Below, one piece after another: positions 59,989 through 64,000 of a stretch of DNA of 64,000 bases. Source of the stretch: Salinimonas iocasae (GTDB lineage: Bacteria > Pseudomonadota > Gammaproteobacteria > Enterobacterales > Alteromonadaceae); NCBI RefSeq assembly GCF_006228385.1, contig NZ_CP039852.1, positions 1,752,001 through 1,816,000 on the forward strand, in the 5' to 3' direction. A program made the translations under genes and the position numbers. The notes beneath the pieces were generated by a model, which was not told where the DNA came from, did not search any database, and was given only the letters and a program-made list of their open reading frames with translations. Within the stretch, counting starts at the first letter, position 1; every line of letters starts with the position of its first letter.

Positions 59989-59998
59989 AGATTTGAGT

Positions 59999-60634
59999 AT
60001 GACTTTACGTACAAAACATATCCTGGCCGGCATGACCCTTTCTTTGCTGAGCTTTTCATTCAGTGCGCCGGCAGAAACGCAAAATTCTGCTAAGACTGAG
60101 CTTCAGCACACGCTAGCCAACATGCAGCAATTTAAGGCTGATTTTAGCCAGACCGTTAAAGATATGGACGGTGAAGTTGTTCATGAAGCCAGCGGTAAGC
60201 TAACCATGGCACGTCCTGACAAGCTGCGCTGGGAGACGATGCAACCAGACGAAACGTTGCTGATTGCAGATGGCCGCGCGGTATGGAATGTGGACCCGTT
60301 TGTAGAGCAGGTCACTATCATCGATCAATCCAGGGCGATACAGGATAATCCTATGGTGTTGCTGACAACGGAAAGTGATGAACAATGGGAAAAGTTTGAT
60401 ATCGCCCGCGAATCAGATGGCTCTTACAGGGTTACGCCGGTCAACGGCACCGGACAAATTCAGGCTTTGCAACTGTTTTTCGAAAATGAACGCTTGTCTC
60501 GGTTGATCATGCAGGATGCCCAGGCGCAGCAAAGTGAACTGAAATTTGAGAATATTCAGACAGATTTTTCTCCGGCGCTGAATCAGTTTGAAGTGACCCT
60601 TCCAGATACATATACAATTGACGATCAGCGTTAA
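59999..60634 (+). CDS. lolA: Outer-membrane lipoprotein carrier LolA
   Basis: Periplasmic chaperone that ferries lipoproteins from LolCDE to LolB. The ATG at 59999 (or TTG 59993 with AGGA 8-9 nt upstream) gives 211 residues with a signal peptide cleaved after APA. The family segments [24 protein letters not shown] and LLTTES-like motif are present. It lies 10 bp after ftsK and shares one base with rarA (TAATG), giving the conserved ftsK-lolA-rarA group. Confidence 0.94.
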   Translation: MTLRTKHILAGMTLSLLSFSFSAPAETQNSAKTELQHTLANMQQFKADFSQTVKDMDGEVVHEASGKLTMARPDKLRWETMQPDETLLIADGRAVWNVDPFVEQVTIIDQSRAIQDNPMVLLTTESDEQWEKFDIARESDGSYRVTPVNGTGQIQALQLFFENERLSRLIMQDAQAQQSELKFENIQTDFSPALNQFEVTLPDTYTIDDQR

Positions 60635-61944
60635 TGCTATTTGAAGATACTGAACCCTTTGCGCCACTCGCCGCGCGGATGCGGCCTCGCACGCTCGATG
60701 AATACACCGGACAGGCGCACCTTGTTGGTGAAGGTAAGCCATTGCGAAAGATGCTTGAGGCCGGCCATTGTCATTCGATGATATTGTGGGGACCTCCAGG
60801 CACTGGCAAGACCACGCTGGCTGAACTCATCGCAACCTATACGAATGCAAATGTTATCCGCCTATCGGCAGTTAATGCCGGTGTGAAAGATGTGCGCGCG
60901 GCGATGGAAAAGGCCGAGGCAGACGCTCGTTATCAGCAGCGGACCTTGTTGTTTGTGGATGAAGTCCATCGATTTAACAAAAGCCAGCAAGATGCTTTTT
61001 TGCCTTATGTAGAATCCGGCACAGTTACCTTCGTCGGTGCTACCACCGAAAACCCTTCCTTTGAACTAAATAAAGCTCTGTTATCCCGGGCCAGGGTCTA
61101 TGTACTCAAGGCGCTGGAAGAGTCTGCGCTTAGCGGGTTGCTTGATCGGGCACTGCAGGAAAACGAGAAAGGTCTCGGCCAGCGTGAACTGACGCTGGAA
61201 GATGATGCGCGTCGCGCTTTAATAGGTTTAAGCGGGGGCGACGCCCGGCGTCTGCTCACCTATCTTGAGCTGGCCGCTGACTTTACCAGCGCAACGCAAA
61301 TTAGCCTATCGGATATTGAGCAGGCTGTCGGTGAAAAGGTGGCCAGTTATGATAAGCAGGGTGATGCTTTTTATGACCTGATTTCCGCATTTCATAAGTC
61401 AGTAAGAGGGTCTGACCCGGACGCCGCATTATACTGGTACGCCAGAATTCTCAATGGCGGCGGAGATGCTCTGTATGTGGCAAGACGTCTGCTCGCGATT
61501 GCATCAGAAGATATCGGCAACGCGGATACCCGGGCTATGCAGCTTTGTGTCAGCGCCTGGGATACATTTCATCGGGTTGGTCCGGCCGAAGGTGAGCGAG
61601 CGATTGCACAAGCCGCTGTTTACTGTGCGCTGGCCCCTAAAAGCAATGCTGTTTATACGGCATTTAAATCAGCTATGCGACTTGCTAAAGAGGCACCAGA
61701 TTACCCGGTGCCCAATCATCTGCGAAATGCGCCTACCAAATTGATGAAAGAGCTTGGGCATGGCGAAGGCTATCGCTACGCGCATGATGAACCGAATGCA
61801 TTTGCAGCCGGCGAAGTCTATCTGCCAGACGCGTTGAATGGCACACGCTTCTACCATCCCAATGAAAGAGGCATGGAGAAAACGCTTAAGGCAAAGCGTG
61901 ACTATCTGGACAACCTCAATCAACAGAGTAACAGGAAGCGGTAG
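60634..61944 (+). CDS. rarA: Replication-associated recombination protein RarA
   Basis: AAA+ ATPase related to clamp loaders, acting at stalled forks with RecA and SSB. The 436-residue chain has Walker [16 protein letters not shown], Walker [17 protein letters not shown], sensor 1 [12 protein letters not shown], and the C-terminal tetramerisation region with [23 protein letters not shown]. It begins within the lolA stop codon and is followed by crcB after one base. Confidence 0.95.
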   Translation: MLFEDTEPFAPLAARMRPRTLDEYTGQAHLVGEGKPLRKMLEAGHCHSMILWGPPGTGKTTLAELIATYTNANVIRLSAVNAGVKDVRAAMEKAEADARYQQRTLLFVDEVHRFNKSQQDAFLPYVESGTVTFVGATTENPSFELNKALLSRARVYVLKALEESALSGLLDRALQENEKGLGQRELTLEDDARRALIGLSGGDARRLLTYLELAADFTSATQISLSDIEQAVGEKVASYDKQGDAFYDLISAFHKSVRGSDPDAALYWYARILNGGGDALYVARRLLAIASEDIGNADTRAMQLCVSAWDTFHRVGPAEGERAIAQAAVYCALAPKSNAVYTAFKSAMRLAKEAPDYPVPNHLRNAPTKLMKELGHGEGYRYAHDEPNAFAAGEVYLPDALNGTRFYHPNERGMEKTLKAKRDYLDNLNQQSNRKR

Positions 61945-61945
61945 G

Positions 61946-62329
61946 ATGGCGCAGGGCTGGCTTGTTTATCTGTATATAGCAACCGGAGGAGCAATAGGGG
62001 CTTGTCTGCGTTACTTTCTGACCAATCAGTTTGATTCCTGGTTTGGAAAACCCATCCCCTTTGGTACACTTGCGGTAAATATCGTCGGATCGTTTTGTCT
62101 GGCGTTGCTTTACGCGGTGATTGAACATCACGATTTAGCGGAGAACCCATACCGCGCGCTGATTGGCGTAGGTTTACTGGGTGCACTTACCACATTTTCA
62201 ACATTTTCAATTGAAACACTGGCCTTGCTGGAAAATGGCTTGTGGATGAAAGCACTTATCAATGTCTTTTTGAACGTGTCACTTTGTCTGCTGGCCGGCT
62301 GGTTTGCCATAACAATGACGAAAGGATAA
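61946..62329 (+). CDS. crcB: Fluoride ion channel CrcB (Fluc)
   Basis: Dimeric membrane channel exporting fluoride. The start is the ATG at 61946 just after the rarA stop, with AGGAAG and TAGG upstream; earlier starts lie inside rarA. It gives 127 residues and four helices, with the family motifs GGAIGACLRYFL and LTTFSTFSIE. It lies in the rarA-crcB-serS group. Confidence 0.93.
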   Translation: MAQGWLVYLYIATGGAIGACLRYFLTNQFDSWFGKPIPFGTLAVNIVGSFCLALLYAVIEHHDLAENPYRALIGVGLLGALTTFSTFSIETLALLENGLWMKALINVFLNVSLCLLAGWFAITMTKG

Positions 62330-62333
62330 ATAG

Positions 62334-63635
<1,302 letters not shown>

Positions 63636-63655
63636 GCAATAGCTTACCGTACACG

Positions 63656-63689
63656 AAAAAGCCCGACGCGTTGTGCATCGGGCTTTTTA
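63656..63689. terminator. Bidirectional terminator
   Basis: Two arms, AAAAAGCCCGA and TCGGGCTTTTT, pair around an 11-nt loop (about 63656-63689) with T-runs both ways, between serS and convergent tusE. Confidence 0.92.
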
Positions 63690-63755
63690 GTTTTAAATGT
63701 TTATCTTAACAGCGGCCGGCCTGAGTATATTCAAGCCAGAAGTATAAATTGCGCG

Positions 63756-64000
63756 TTACAGGCACTTTGCAGGCTTGGGCAGACCCGCAAGTTTTGTTGC
63801 TTGCTTCGCAGGCCCTCTGGGAAACAAACGCTGTAGATACCGGCTATTTCCCTTTTCCGGGCCATAAGTTTGCTTCATCGCATTCACCAATGCGCGTATA
63901 GCAGGACTGGTATCGTATTCTAAATAAAAATTGCGCACGAACCTGACCACCTCCCAGTGTGCCTCAGACAAACTAATACCTTCCTCCCGGGCAAGGTAAG
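63756..64000 (-). CDS. tusE: Sulfurtransferase TusE (partial, 5' end beyond the window)
   Basis: DsrC-family protein accepting sulfur in 2-thiouridine tRNA modification. About 81 C-terminal residues are present, closely matching remembered E. coli Tus[42 protein letters not shown] and the C-terminal PKPAKCL with the active Cys next to last. The frame runs past base 64000, so the start is outside. The ATG-less internal TTG is not a true start. Confidence 0.93.
   Translation of the reverse strand, partial: YLAREEGISLSEAHWEVVRFVRNFYLEYDTSPAIRALVNAMKQTYGPEKGNSRYLQRLFPRGPAKQATKLAGLPKPAKCL

Overview
The window is chromosomal DNA from a gammaproteobacterium, most likely an Alteromonas-like member of the Alteromonadaceae. 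This rests on the close similarity of the core proteins (GyrA, NrdAB, DapA, PurM, Lrp, FtsK) to enteric and Alteromonadales homologues, and on gene order. Two conserved blocks are visible. One is purN-purM / hda-arsC-bepA-perM / bcp-gcvR / dapA-bamC-purC. The other is yfaE-nrdB-nrdA-ubiG / gyrA-serC-aroA-cmk-rpsA-ihfB-lapA-lapB-pyrF, followed by ald / lrp / ftsK-lolA-rarA-crcB-serS and tusE. No rRNA, tRNA, insertion sequence, prophage or CRISPR array was seen.

Layout. 1-14.7 kb is the accessory part: a small periplasmic protein with an internal duplication, a retropepsin-like protease, a giant PAS/coiled-coil sensor-like protein, a lipoprotein beta-galactosidase, a DUF2797 protein with type I asparaginase, and then a three-gene operon (11981-14717). 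In that operon a tetrapyrrole-methylase-fold enzyme with the signature of borosin alpha-N-methyltransferases is followed, with a 4-bp overlap, by a 72-residue peptide with a Pro/Asp-rich tail, and then by a TPR-membrane-GGDEF diguanylate cyclase. This looks like a split borosin RiPP locus tied to a c-di-GMP enzyme and is the most interesting item in the window. 15-29 kb carries fadE, purMN, hda, an arsC-wrbA-DUF2069-metalloprotease operon, tlpA, bepA and perM. At 29.1-32.4 kb a molybdenum hydroxylase operon (2Fe-2S subunit, Tat-exported molybdopterin subunit, two-haem cytochrome) sits between perM and bcp, which are neighbours elsewhere, so it looks inserted.

32.5-64 kb is mostly housekeeping: cell-wall and lysine precursor synthesis (dapA), outer membrane assembly (bamC, bepA, lapAB, lolA), purine and pyrimidine synthesis (purC, purM, purN, pyrF, cmk), deoxyribonucleotide supply (nrdAB with its ferredoxin), DNA topology and segregation (gyrA, ihfB, ftsK, rarA, hda), aromatic and serine synthesis (serC, aroA), translation (rpsA, serS, tusE) and alanine catabolism under an adjacent Lrp.

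Regulatory DNA that can be read directly includes two NrdR-like boxes over a promoter and a roughly 380-nt structured leader before nrdA, a LexA box before ftsK, a FadR-like site before fadE, a perfect 21-bp palindrome before the molybdenum hydroxylase operon, two GGA-loop hairpins in the rpsA leader, and many clear intrinsic terminators. All functional assignments come from reading motifs and remembered family features; no database search was run.
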